Shown piece by piece: positions 39,543-50,900 of a DNA stretch of 64,000 nucleotides. This stretch comes from Melanocharis versteri. Its lineage: Eukaryota > Chordata > Aves > Passeriformes > Melanocharitidae. Position numbers and translations under genes: made by a program. The DNA is taken from assembly GCA_013397845.1 (NCBI GenBank), contig VZTG01009153.1, forward strand, positions 124,001 to 188,000, given 5' to 3'. The notes beneath the pieces are model-generated. The model was not told the DNA's origin and made no database searches. It was given only the letters and a program-made list of their open reading frames with translations. Numbering within the stretch: position 1 is the first letter of the stretch; every line of letters starts with the position of its first letter.

Positions 39543-40039
39543 TGGTATCCCCCTAATGGCAAAGACAGCAGATCCCACCATGCCGCTGTACCACTCCCCC
39601 TCCTCAGCTGGACAGGGGAAGGAGGGAGAACAGGATGAAAGTAGGTTGAGCAAAAGTGAAAGGTTGTGCATGCACAAGCAGAGGAAAACTGCAAAGTTTT
39701 TATTCTCTGCTTCTCATCAGCAAACAATGTCCAGCCACTTCCCAGGAAACAGGACTTCAGCACATGTAGTGGCTGCTTGGGCAGACAAACATTTTGGTCC
39801 CTTTGGTCAGTTTGGGGCAGCTTAGCCCGGCTGTGTCCCCTCACAGGATCTTGCTCACCACCAGCCTACTGGTGGGGAGTGGAATGCTGGGGACACAGCG
39901 CTGATGCTGTGCCAGCACTGCTCAGCAGTAGCCAAAACATTGGTGTGTTATCAACATCTTTCCAGCAACCAGTGAAAAGCACAGCACTGTGTGGGCTGCT
40001 GTGGGGAAAATGAACTCCATCTCAGCCAGACCCAATATA
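39543..40039 (-). mobile_element. Endogenous retrovirus LTR, minus strand, probably solo
   Basis: Read on the minus strand, this is an LTR. It starts near TATTGGGTCTGGCTGAGATG, then AGTTCATTTTCCCCACAGCA, GTTGATAACACACCAATG, TTTTGGCTACTGCTGAGCAG, CAAACTGACCAAAGGGACC, TTTCCTGGGAAGTGGCTGG and a CTGAGGAGGGGGAGTGG region near its 3' end. An AATAAA polyadenylation signal lies at 39699-39704 (TTTATT on the plus strand). No retroviral internal sequence is visible on either side, which suggests a solo LTR left by LTR-LTR recombination. Length is about 500 bp. Both termini are degraded, so the outer limits are accurate only to about 10 bp. Open frames of 89, 115 and 136 codons across it are not genes. 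Assignment to the ERVL-like LTRs common in birds is from remembered sequence features. Confidence 0.85.
39699..39704 (-). promoter_or_regulatory. LTR polyadenylation signal AATAAA
   Basis: TTTATT on the plus strand reads AATAAA on the minus strand, in the part of the LTR where related copies carry ATTAAA. It is a relic signal; current activity is unknown. Confidence 0.6.
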
Positions 40040-43000
40040 GGCACAGAGATCAAACAGAAAATTATCAATTGACCCAGGGTAGCCAGTTTAATGTATCTCC
40101 AACCTGCTATCACAACAAGTAAGAAAAATAACTTTTTTTTTACAGCATAAGTTCCTGTGTTTCTGTTTGTAGCTTCAGCTCAACTGCAGTGCTGGCTGAA
40201 AGATCTCCAAAGCAGGTACTGCTCTCCCAAATCTTATTCCCTGGTTCTAAAGCAAAAAGAAGATAGAACTCCTTTAATTTTTTCGCTTGTGATAATGACC
40301 CCCCCCTTCCCTCCTCAAAAACTTTTTTTTTTTTTTAATATTCTAAATCACTTAAAGAGATTAAATATTTTGGCTGAAATTCAAAAGAAAATATAATCAA
40401 CCCGAGCAGTCACACAACAAGAAACTTTGGCCCAAGGGAAAGTTTGACTAAGTCTTGTCTGACTTTAATTTTACACAACGTATCCAGCAAGGCTGACAAT
40501 AGGTGGGGCTAGAAGCCTTCTCAGTAATGTGACAGTGCCTACTTTTGGACATTTATGGAACAAGAAAAAAGTCAATTTTGCAGTACAGATATTAGCTGAT
40601 CCTTCAGAGTCATTTATCTTGCTAAGGAGAACAGCAACCCCATCACCCTATCCCAAAATCTGTTACCCTGTGAGTAATGACAGACAGCAAATCAGTCACT
40701 CGATTAGGCAGCCAGAAGTGTTTTGTTCAGCAATAACTCTCTTCTCACTGTGAAGCAAAATGACAAACAAATGGCAGTCTGCTGAAAATATCTGCTTTGC
40801 TTTGGGGCTCCCTGAGAAATAGGTGAACAAAGACGCACATTCATTTCACCATAGCATCATCCATTTGGTGAGCAGGCAAAGCTGTCCCAGACAAAACAGA
40901 AATTATGTCCTCAGCAAATACGACAACACCTCAGCATCTGAAAAATGCTGTTTCTGACTCTGCAGAGTTTCTTCCAGAGGGATGTCAGATGAGGCAAAGG
41001 ATTCTCAGTTCTGAAAGGGTACAGAAACCAAAAATTATGTCTAACCTTGCAAATGCATAACTGCTGGCTTTCTCTTCTTGCATTTTATTGTCTCTCTTCT
41101 TATAAAGAAACTTCTCTTTGAGAAGGATTCAGGTGAGTCCTTCATCCTTTCTCAGCTGGATATGTGATAAAATTAGAGTCCTAGCTACAGAACTATTTCC
41201 TTTCTTAGCAAGACTGTTGCAGATGCTGATTGGTTCTCAGCCCAGGGCAGCCTCCTGGTTGCTGCAGTTTTTGAACATGAATAAAAGTGCATACAAAATA
41301 GGAGAAGACCATAGGGTTTCGTTTTATATAAGTTCAGTCTCAAAAAATTCAATAGATAACAGTTATAGAGACAGATGAGGCTGTTCTGTATATTCCAGTT
41401 CAACACTCCACTTGTTGCAGTGCTGCACAGGAACTGAGCACAGTCATAATTAATTTTGTTCCCATTCCCCTCCTGTTCCATATCCCTGTGGATAACCTTC
41501 CAAGTTCCCTTAGATCCACTAAAGAACAAAGAGCTTTCTAGGTCAGGTGCTGCAGTATCTAATGTGTAGAAAACGTCCAAAGAGAGAAGCTTACCTTACA
41601 GATTTTCCCACAGAACATGATATACTAGGGGAAAGTTAGCTCAGCATAAGAGCCCAAACATCCAGTACTCTGAACCAGAAGAATTTTAACTCAAAATGAG
41701 CATGTAATGCCAAGATGATGTTGTTGCACACAAGTCCTGCAGTTTAAGGAGGAAGCACTTCTGTCCATTTAATTGTCACAGCTGCAAATCCCTTCAAGAA
41801 ACGGCTGCAAGTCTCATTCTTTTAAAGAGCCAAACTGAACGCTGTTGATTTTGAGGGTATTAAATACAGACCTAGATAATATATTATTAATATATAGGTG
41901 TATATTAAATATTTTTTTAATAGTGAGCTATCCATGGTGTTCTGTTATATAATAGTCTGCTGGTTGTAGCAAACTTGCCTAAAAAGTGTAAGCCTGACTC
42001 ATTTCTTTCCCGTCCCCAAGGGAAATTCAAGATGCAGTGTCACCATTCTGGTAAGCACCTTTAGCACCCACACAAAAAGTATTCTGCAGTCTGAAGCAAG
42101 CAGAGTCACCAGGTTTCCAACAAAACTGTGCCAAAAAAATAAAATAAAATTGCAGAACAGAATTCAGGATTTATTGGTGCTTTCCAGGAGGACTCTCCAG
42201 GAAAGAGTTATCCAATGCTCTCTTGTTTCTTTTTGTGACTCAACTCTATTTCAGGTTTTTCTTCCTTTCAGATTTCCTTCTTCTTCTGTTTTCTCTGCAT
42301 GTGTGTGTTGGGGTCTTTGTGGTTTATCAGGTTTTTAAAAGCTGATGGAAGGCAACGGCTGCTTCCAAGAATTTTTCCCCTTAAGCACTGAAACTGTTGT
42401 AAAAAATGTAGCTAAACAGATATTGCTAACACGGTAGGTGTCCCTTGCACACAGAATAGTGGGAGTTGTCTGACTCACTGTACCCATTTTACCAGTATGT
42501 CTTATGTACATACTAAATGTATGTCTTACTAGTGCCAATTTCCGTCCATAATGTGACCTGAATTGTGATAGAAAATGCCTAAAAAGTCAAATACTTGTTC
42601 TTGAATACTGAATAGTATGAAGACAGAATTAAAAGTACTGAAAAGTGATGAAACCAATGCCTCGATAAAGATTTTTTTCTGCTTTACTCTTAGCCCAAGG
42701 TATTATTTGTGTTTTCCTCCAAAACTGGCTTCTATTCTCACACAAGAATCACTAGAATAAAATCTCTGGGTTTTTCTCTGGAGGCCAGAGATTGACTTAT
42801 TGGAGCTGAGAAGGACTGGAAACTTTTGATATTCCCAGTTTCATTCCTCAGAGAAGCAATAGGACAAATCAATAAAGCTTATTAATTTCCTTTTCAGTCC
42901 CTTTGTACAGACTTATATCCACCCCCCAGGATATGTCCAGTGGAGTTGCAGTAGTAGTTGCTGTGAAGAGAAACTCTTATAAGAAAACACTTCTACTTCT

Positions 43001-44372
43001 GCATTTTTTTCTACACTGCATAAAAAGAAATCAAATAATCGAAAGGAGGTTTTAGTGAATATGAGGCTGCAACAGCTTTCACATAGAAATTATTTAATTC
43101 CATAAGGATTCCTCACACGAAAAAAAACCTGCCATGGGGGTGAACCACAGCATTTTATGAATTTTATTATGTTTCTTATTTCTTAATTTTGGATTTTCTT
43201 TTCAGATGTTATTATGAGAAGTTGTAAAGATATGCAATGTGAAAAATAATTGGGCAAGAAGTAACTTATGCAATTAAGAAACTAAAATTATCTGTTACTG
43301 TGGTTGCTTTAATTTCTCAACAATTCTTTTAGCAGTTGTTTACTCTCTAAATACATAAATAGAACTGTAATAAAATAACTCTGAACTCCCTCAGCTTTTG
43401 AAGAATTCAAATTTCAGTCAGCATCAATTAGGGGAGTTCCCCAGAGGAAAAAGCAGTGCTTGTATATATGTCACTGTAAAGACTTGAAATAAGGCATCGA
43501 AGAAAAAAAGCTAAAACCTTCACCATGAAAAATAAGTTACAACTCCAGTTAGGGTCAATGACTGCAGGTACAGATATCACAAAAGCAAAATTAGCTACAC
43601 TTTCAATATACCTTGTGAGGATGGAAGTCAGAACTAGCATTCTTTTGGGCATAACAGATAAATAAGGTTGAATAATGCAGAAAATGTGAAATTATACTTG
43701 TAGATTTCAGAGATCAGTGCTCTCTTGGAATTTTTAGATTTGTGGAATTTTAATGAGCTAAAAAGTGGAAATCAACTTTCCTGGCAATTGTTTTGGATTT
43801 TGAGTTTGAAATGTGTTACAATACATTATTCAGAATACTCTCCAAGGTGCTGTGTTTGAGTGGCAAGTGGTACTCACCGAGTTCTTCCACAGAAGTAGTA
43901 CCTGATAGAAGCAGTATTCCCCAGATATTTTACTGATCCTGCAAGACAAGCTAAATAAAGGTCAGCACAGTGCCTGGCTGTGTTTTCACTTATCACTAGG
44001 TTACATCATCCCAGAGAGCCATTCATGGAGAATGAAACATTCATACATTATCTGTGATCTCCCTATAAATAGAAATATTAATTAAAAGATGTAATGACAT
44101 AAGTAGATTGCATTCTAAGCATATTAGTTGAATATGTAATAGTGTCATATGGAAGCAACGTGTCATCCAGCCGGTCTTGGTCATAATCCACAACATTTTG
44201 TATGTGATTACATATATTTGCAATTAGTTAAAAAATAAACAGTGGGTATGAGTTAACAATTTTCCATGTGAATCTTATTGGAAAATGACATTTCAGAGTA
44301 GTATAAGACAACAATTCTGTCTGATGTAAAGTAGCACATATGAAAAGAAAAGTTTTTGAATATTTTGGGCTC
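40040..44372. other. Unassigned AT-rich sequence
   Basis: No recognisable gene or transposon. It includes a C run followed by a T run near 40300-40336 and a very AT-rich patch near 41868-41925. The longest open frame is 131 codons (41185-41580, minus), without a recognised domain. Confidence 0.5.
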
Positions 44373-44475
44373 ATCAGCTCTTAGGCCATAGAAGTTAGAA
44401 AGGGTCTCACGAGGTCTGTAACCCAACCATTTCTTCAATGGCCAGTTGTTCAAAGCAGGGTCAACTATGAGATCT
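44373..44475 (-). mobile_element. Short diverged CR1 3' fragment
   Basis: On the plus strand, GAAAGGGTCTCACGAGGTCT, AACCCAACCA and TTCAAAGCAGGGTCAACTA are the reverse complement of the CR1 3' end, where GACCCTGCTTTGAAC is followed by GACCTC..GAG...CCTTTC. Only about 100 bp remain and the terminal tail is not clear. This is an old fragment. Confidence 0.65.
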
Positions 44476-46462
44476 GGTGTGTTAAAGAAAGCTCAGAAAA
44501 TACAAAAATACTTATAGCATATTCCTGGTTACTGTTATTTTCACTTGATTTTCCCTAAGGTTTGTGATCATGGATCTCTTCAGCATGTGAAGTCCTATTG
44601 ACTTCACTCACATACACAATCTGTAATGTAAAAGTGGGTGAAAATATATTTAACATCACATTAGTTACCTGAAATGCAATCTCTTAAAACACATTCTTCA
44701 GCTCTTTATATCATCCTCTCAACCCTGATTCCACATTAAAAGCCTCACTGACAAGAACTTTGTTAACTGTTATTAAGAGAAAGCATAAATAACTGTTGTG
44801 AAATATTGGATAATTCATGATACTCCCACACTTCACTTGAAATAATTATTTCTGGTTTCTCCCACAGATGCAAGAACACAAGGTGTATTCTTAAATGTGC
44901 TAATACTGGTGGTTTGAATTTACTTGTTTTGCTTTTGTCTTTTAACCCATCATTCTTTTTTCCTTTTCAAGCATCTAGGGGGAAAAGGCAAACCATTGCC
45001 TTCCTTAAAAAGCATCACTGTGTTCCATCTTTTAAGCAACATTGCTCATACAGAGAAGCAAGCTACATTCTGATACTTAACTGCACTGCTGTCAATCTGC
45101 AGGAGCACCACTGTCTGCTGGTTACAGATAATCGTGCTCTGGTTTCCAAATCTCTGGTATTACGTTAAATTCCTGTTGTCAAATTACCTCCTGTCAACCA
45201 CAGTTTTAAGGACATAATAACAAATTCTGCGGAGATATGAAACAGGCATTCTGATCAGCCATAGTAATGCTCTTCTCAGTTCTCCTGACCACACGTTCAA
45301 GGACACCTTTTAATTGCTTCGAGAACAAGAAAGTGAGCTTTAACTTCTGCAATTTCACATCAAACAGCAGCTCACCCTTCGTATTTCTACTGTTTTACGG
45401 TATAATGATTAATTTTGCATTTTCTGAGTCAATGTATTGGCCTGTTCCTGTTCTTTACTCCTCTACATAACTGCAACCTTTTCAAAGTGATTCACTTCTG
45501 TTCAGACAACAGAAATTTGCAGTGTCTTGTTTATAATATCTTTTATTATCTGACAATGTGAGCTCTTTAGAGCTGCATTTTCTCCTGTATTTGGAAATCA
45601 CTTTCCACTGTGGCATAATCAAAACTGGTATGAGAAAATACTTTTATCCACAATAAAAGCATAATCCATGAAACCTGTACCTGAAGGAAGTTACTCAATA
45701 CAGGAATTTAATTGAATTTGGAAGAAGCTTGAACATTTTGTATTGATAACAGACAGAGTTTTAACATTCATACCGATGCACTTCTGGAAGAATTATTAAC
45801 CTTCATGATGCAACTCTTAAACCAAAATTTTAATTCTTCTAGATAAGGACAAAGCAGGATTTACCACCTCTGTTTATGACAAAGCTTGTATGTTTTCCTT
45901 TGAAGCATCTATGACTGTCACCAGAATAATTGCACCTTACAGCAATTACATGGCCTTGTATAGAAACTTCTCTCTTCTTTAATAATATCACCAGTCCTTG
46001 AGGGAAAAAACTCTCATATTGTCCCTGAAATTATTCCCTTAAGAACTGCACAATCCAGGAAAGAGTGCATTGGTAGGAATAGACATTGATAGAAATGCCA
46101 TGATTATCCTCAAAAGCTAATACTCTGGTTTAGTGTCAGAACTTCATCTTCCAGAGAGGTTCAAGGTGCAAAACAATGGGGTATTTGAAGAAGGAAGGTA
46201 GAAAATAATTTAGGGTCTCCTACCCCCGTCTAACTGAACATAAAACACATTATTTCAGGACAGAAAAATATGTTTTCAGCAGAATTTCTTAGGTTTAAGG
46301 AAAAAAAGTAGGCCTGCTTGGAATGTTTCGGGGACATGCCAGGAATCAGATTAAAGGACACCCCACCTGGAATACATGAGCTTTGCTCTATGACACACAC
46401 ATAGTTCCCTTCAATTAACTTTGCCAAGAAACCTTATAAGCTAAGAAGCCAGTAAGTCACTG
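44476..46462. other. Unassigned sequence
   Basis: Unique AT-rich sequence with no recognisable gene or repeat, up to the LTR. Confidence 0.5.
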
Positions 46463-47028
46463 TGCTGGTTTTGGTCAATACAGAGTTAATTTTCATCACA
46501 GTAGCCAGTATAGGGCTATGTTTTGTATTTGTGGTGAAGACAGAGTTGATAATCCAGGGAGGTTTTCATTATTTTTAAGTGGTTCTTAGGCAGAATCAGA
46601 GCCTTTTCTGCTTCTTACACCTCCCCACCAGCAAGGACCATGGGGCTACACAAGGAGTTGGGAGGGGACACAGTCAGGACAGCTGATCCCAACTGACCAA
46701 AGGGATATGGCACCATGCTCAGCAGGAAAAGCTGGGGCAAGAAGGAAGAGGGGGACCTTCAGAGTGATGTTTACTCCCCAAATCACTGCTATGCCTGATG
46801 GAGCTCTGCTTTCCTGGAGATGGCTGCCCATGGGAAATGGCAAATTAATTCTTTTCTGTTTTTTCTTTGCTTGTGCGTGTGGTTTTGCTCTACCTATTAA
46901 ACTGCCAATATAACTCAACCCACAGGTTTTCTCACTTTTACTCTTCTAATTCTCCCACCCATTCTGCCAACGGGAACTGAGGAAGCTGCTCATTGCTCTT
47001 AGTCGCTGGCTGGAGTCAAACCATGAAA
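46463..47028 (+). mobile_element. Endogenous retrovirus LTR, plus strand, probably solo
   Basis: This LTR of about 566 bp begins TGCTGGTTTTGGTCAATACA and ends TGGAGTCAAACCATGA, a decayed form of the usual TTAAACCATGACA end. Internal landmarks: AGGGCTATGTTTTGTATTTG, AGCCTTTTCTGCTTCTTACA, GGAGGGGACACAGTCAGGAC, TGATCCCAACTGACCAAAGG, TTTCCTGGAGATGGCTGCCC and TTTGCTTGTGCGTGTGG. It carries the ATTAAA polyadenylation signal and CTCACTTTTACTCTTCTAAT near the 3' end. Next to the related copy at 59556 it lacks a segment just after AAGGGATATGGCA, and no TATA-like box remains before AAAGCTGGGGCAAG. No retroviral internal sequence adjoins, so it is likely a solo LTR. Clear target-site duplications were not found (CACTG on the left, AAGAA on the right). 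Frames of 68 and 90 codons across it are not genes. Confidence 0.92.
46896..46901 (+). promoter_or_regulatory. LTR polyadenylation signal ATTAAA
   Basis: ATTAAA lies within CTATTAAACTGCC, about 130 bp before the LTR 3' end, at the position where this LTR type carries its polyadenylation signal. Relic status is likely. Confidence 0.65.
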
Positions 47029-47785
47029 GAAATATGCAAATTGTCAGTGAGAAAATGATCGGTCCAGAAAAGTTTCCCATGCACATGAGCAACCCTACTG
47101 TCCTGAAAATTCAGCAGGTATTTAATGGCAAAAAAACACTGAAAATGGCAAGTGTGTGTTAAAGAGATAATGCTTTGACTGAGTGGCCATATTTTGTATT
47201 AATAAGTAGTGAAAAAAAACCCCCAGTCATAATTACAGTGCTGCAAGTAAAATTTCTCATCTCAATACTTAGAAAAATTATATTTCCTGATGTGATCAGA
47301 TTAGCAATGCAGGTCCCTCAGACCTCACCTTGACTGAGATGAATGCTTTTTGCAGGACACCAGACAGTTACAGGACAGTAAAGAGAAGACCGACACGTGA
47401 CCAGGACACAGTTAGTACATTGCCCTGGATCACAAAAACTCAGAATTTTTACTTGACCTACTATGTGTAGCTATCTAACAAACACGAGCATTATTTTCTT
47501 CAATTCTTATCATAATAAAATGATGAAAATAATAACAATGCAAACAGTTTCATAGAAGAAAAGTTATAAATTTCAAGTCTCCTAAGAAAAGATCATTTTT
47601 TGAGAAGACATTAAGAAAAAAGGCCCTGAAACCCCTTTTTACTACTATCAAAACTATGTTCTATCTAAGATATTAATGAAAATACTACAAAAAAGTACCC
47701 ACCCTAAAAGAATAAGGGCTGACTGTGTTTATCAGTTGATATCGATCAATGGATTTAGAAAAACCACAGGGAAAAACTTTCCAGT
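47029..47785. other. Unassigned sequence
   Basis: AT-rich spacer between the LTR and an old CR1 remnant. No gene recognised and no retroviral internal motif seen. Confidence 0.5.
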
Positions 47786-47975
47786 TTTTGAAATGGTGAA
47801 ATGCTGGAATCATGGCTTGCGGAGCCTGTGAAATCTCCATCATGAATATTTTTGATAAAGTGTTGCACAACCATCTGCCTGCCACTAATTCAGAGATAAA
47901 GGAACTGTCCTTGGGGAAAAAAGGAGGGATATATCATCTTTTGAGGCTCATTGCAGCTCTGAATTTGTAGTGTTC
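47786..47975 (+). mobile_element. Possible ancient CR1 3' fragment
   Basis: GAAATGCTGGAATCATGGC is followed by GAAATCTCCATCATGAATA, TTTTTGATAAAGTGTTGCAC and later CTTTTGAGGCTCATTGCAGC. These occur in the order of CR1 3' landmarks (size, 'ctggaa...gctg', 'aatctccatc', 'gaggt...ttccagc'), but with many differences. I regard it as a heavily decayed CR1. Confirmation needs an alignment. Confidence 0.45.
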
Positions 47976-50900
47976 CAGAATTACTCAGGAGCTTTGGTTC
48001 TTTTCTGCAAAACAAATTTACAGAAAAGAAGATATAAGCTAATCCCTATGCTGAACTCTACAGCTCTTTTGATAAGAAAGTAAAAATGCTGTCAAATTGT
48101 TTATGCTGACCTCATGTTGACTTTCAGTAGAAGCAATAAAATAAGACCAATTAGTTAAATTATATTTGAGATTTCCAAATAGTTAAAAATTGTGTGCACT
48201 GTATGAAAAATTAGGTCATTATTTAAATTGTGGCCAAAAAAACCCCAAACTCCAACATGTCACTACAAATCTGATCCAGGTGGACAGATGGAAATAATAC
48301 TATTAAATACTTTATTGCCAGAGGTCATGTAATCAACAGCCAATGAAAGGAAAACCTTGAAGAGATAAGAGACAAAGACATTTCATGCTCTGCAGGTGGT
48401 GTAGGTAGACATATTGCTTCCTGATTAGATCAAATAATTAATTTACTTTCTTGTTTTGATATCTACAGAAATTATTCCTGATAACTTTTAATATAATTTG
48501 TCTTAAATCCCAAAGGTTTATCCAAGGTTAACCTTATAACAGCCTATGTGGAGAACTATCAAAAACTCTGCAGATGAGATGAAAGTGACTTTTTTTAATA
48601 ATATGAACATTTTTTCTATTATTTAACCTCATAGATTTTTTGCGCAAGAATATTGGAAGTTTGAATGAGAAGTGGCTCCTGGGCATTTCAGATCTTACTC
48701 CTAACAGATATAATTTGCTGAAGAAGGGAATTCAACAGTAATAAACTCATCTGTATTTTGCTAATCCACACAAAAACTCAACAGTTGTTTTCTAATATCT
48801 TAAAAGTTTCCCCAGATGCTGAAATATATTAATTTTCCTAAATAAAAAATATAGCACTGTACATTTTTAAAACAGTTACTAAATACTTTTACAGATGCTG
48901 CTGATAGTGGATCCTATAGTTGAATGTTTTCTTTTTTCACCTGATTTTCTTCATATTGTAAGCCTGTCACATTTTAACTATTCAGACTCAAAAATTTTGT
49001 ACCAGGTCCTGCTTCAGTCTTGATTTTGTTGGAAAGGTTTCTATTAAAAGGATGGAATCATTGCTGTAGCTAGAGGAAATATGTTAGGCTTAAGTTAGGT
49101 TTTTAAAATTCATGAGTGTTTACTGAAAATATCAAGGTTGTCTGCAGATTGAAGTACTCACTTGAGATTTGACAAGAATTCTCATGGTGTCGGAAAGGTG
49201 CTCTTTTTAAATCCCATGAAAATCCAGCCAATTTAGACAAAACCAGAGGATTTTGAAAAATCTTAGCGTGGTCATTAGAGCTTTCTTACATGCTGGCAGT
49301 TTCCAGAGACACCATCTGCTCTAATTATGTTTCATCCATTCCCAGCTTCCACAAGCCAACCAGACATGCCATGTATCATTCCCACAGAGCGACAGTGTGT
49401 TGTGCCTTAGGGGTGTGATATGTGTGTGGGAGCAAAAACATTTACCTGCAAGTGCTCTTCTTGTCTGCAGAGGACTGTTGGGTGGAACTGAATCCAGTAT
49501 TATACTGTGCCAGCTATGATTTGCACAATCTCTTCCTCCCTATCAGGACAAGTTAAAACTAAAAATCCGGCCCGAGGTTCACAGTCCTTCTGAATAGTTT
49601 GGTTTTATCCTTTGGTGCGAATATTTTGTGCCATCGGGGCAAAGAATGTGTGGGGTGTTGTTCTGATAGCAGGGCTCTAGTAAATTCCTGAGTCCTGGCC
49701 ATAGTTCCCTAGAGAAAGCTCATAGGTGCATCCCATAGCTGAGACTGTCAAGGCGACAAGCCAAAACAGGTAGTGAAACCACAACTAGTCTCCGAAAGGA
49801 GAGTGTGAGTATTCTGCTGAAGCTAGGTCTAAGATTCTGCAGAAGAGAGACAGACCATAAAGAAATAAACTGAAACATCAGAAATCGCCTGATCTGAAGT
49901 TTGTCTTTGGAATTTTGTTCTACTTCACTTTCTTTCTGTATTGAGGCATTAAGCAGGAAGTGCTCCTATGCAATTCTATACGCTCCCTTCCTAAGCAACA
50001 AGTCTGGAATAAAAGAGCATTCATGTGTAAAAAAACCCTATAAATGTCTCCTAAACAAAGGGTGAGAATTGGAGGATTTTCAGCAAGGGAACTAAAAGAG
50101 CTGTGATAGCTTTGTAGATGTAGATTAGACCAGACATGGCCAAAGAATGGCCAGTAAGCTAAATCCAGCCTGTCATCTCAGTTCATTCACCATTTTGACC
50201 CATTTTGTCCATGCTGCCTTCTCTTTCAAGAGGCTAAGGAAGCACTCAAAAGGAGACACATCTAACTGTATGGGAGGAAATGTTTGCAGTTCACTATTGA
50301 CCCTCCAGTGAGTGAATATTCATACCAGGGTGACAGCTTTACACAGGTCACCCTGCATAAAACTCGGCTGAACTGCACAGCCTCCAGAGCCCCAGCCTTG
50401 CTGACAATACAGACTCAGTCAAGCTGCATCACATTGGCCACAACACTTTCTTCACTAGCCTTGCTTCTTCCCTGATAACATCTTTCTCAACATTTCTCCC
50501 AGTGTGGCAGCTACAGACACTTTCATTTTGAAGTCCAGGGCTATTTGGAGCATCAATAAGTTCTCACTTACTTTACAGCATTTCAGGAAGTCATTGCAAT
50601 ATCCTCCATTCTGCATCCTGTCTCTTTTGAGCAGGGGTATAAACTATGTTGGGAGTGAGGAATTAGAGCTATGAAATACTTCTCTTTGTTAAAAGAACCT
50701 CTTAGGGCCAGGATAAATTTCACTTAAATTAAAGGTTTAAAGTGCCAAGGGTGCTTTCTGGGGCTGGCGGGCAGGACCAAGGGAGGGACCCTTCTAGGGT
50801 AGCAGTTGGGACACTTCACATTGCTGATTCAGTGCAGAGAAATTAATTGAGCTCCACATGTCTGAGTGTCTGAGTTAGTCACTCTAGGATTGTCCTTATC

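Noticed and set aside
39434..40013. Open frames of 136, 89 and 115 codons
   Set aside because: They overlap the minus-strand LTR. LTRs of this type are non-coding.
50125..50200. GGCCAAAGAATGGCCAGTAAGC, reminiscent of hAT-type elements
   Set aside because: Only a loose resemblance. No terminal inverted repeats or 8-bp target duplication were found.
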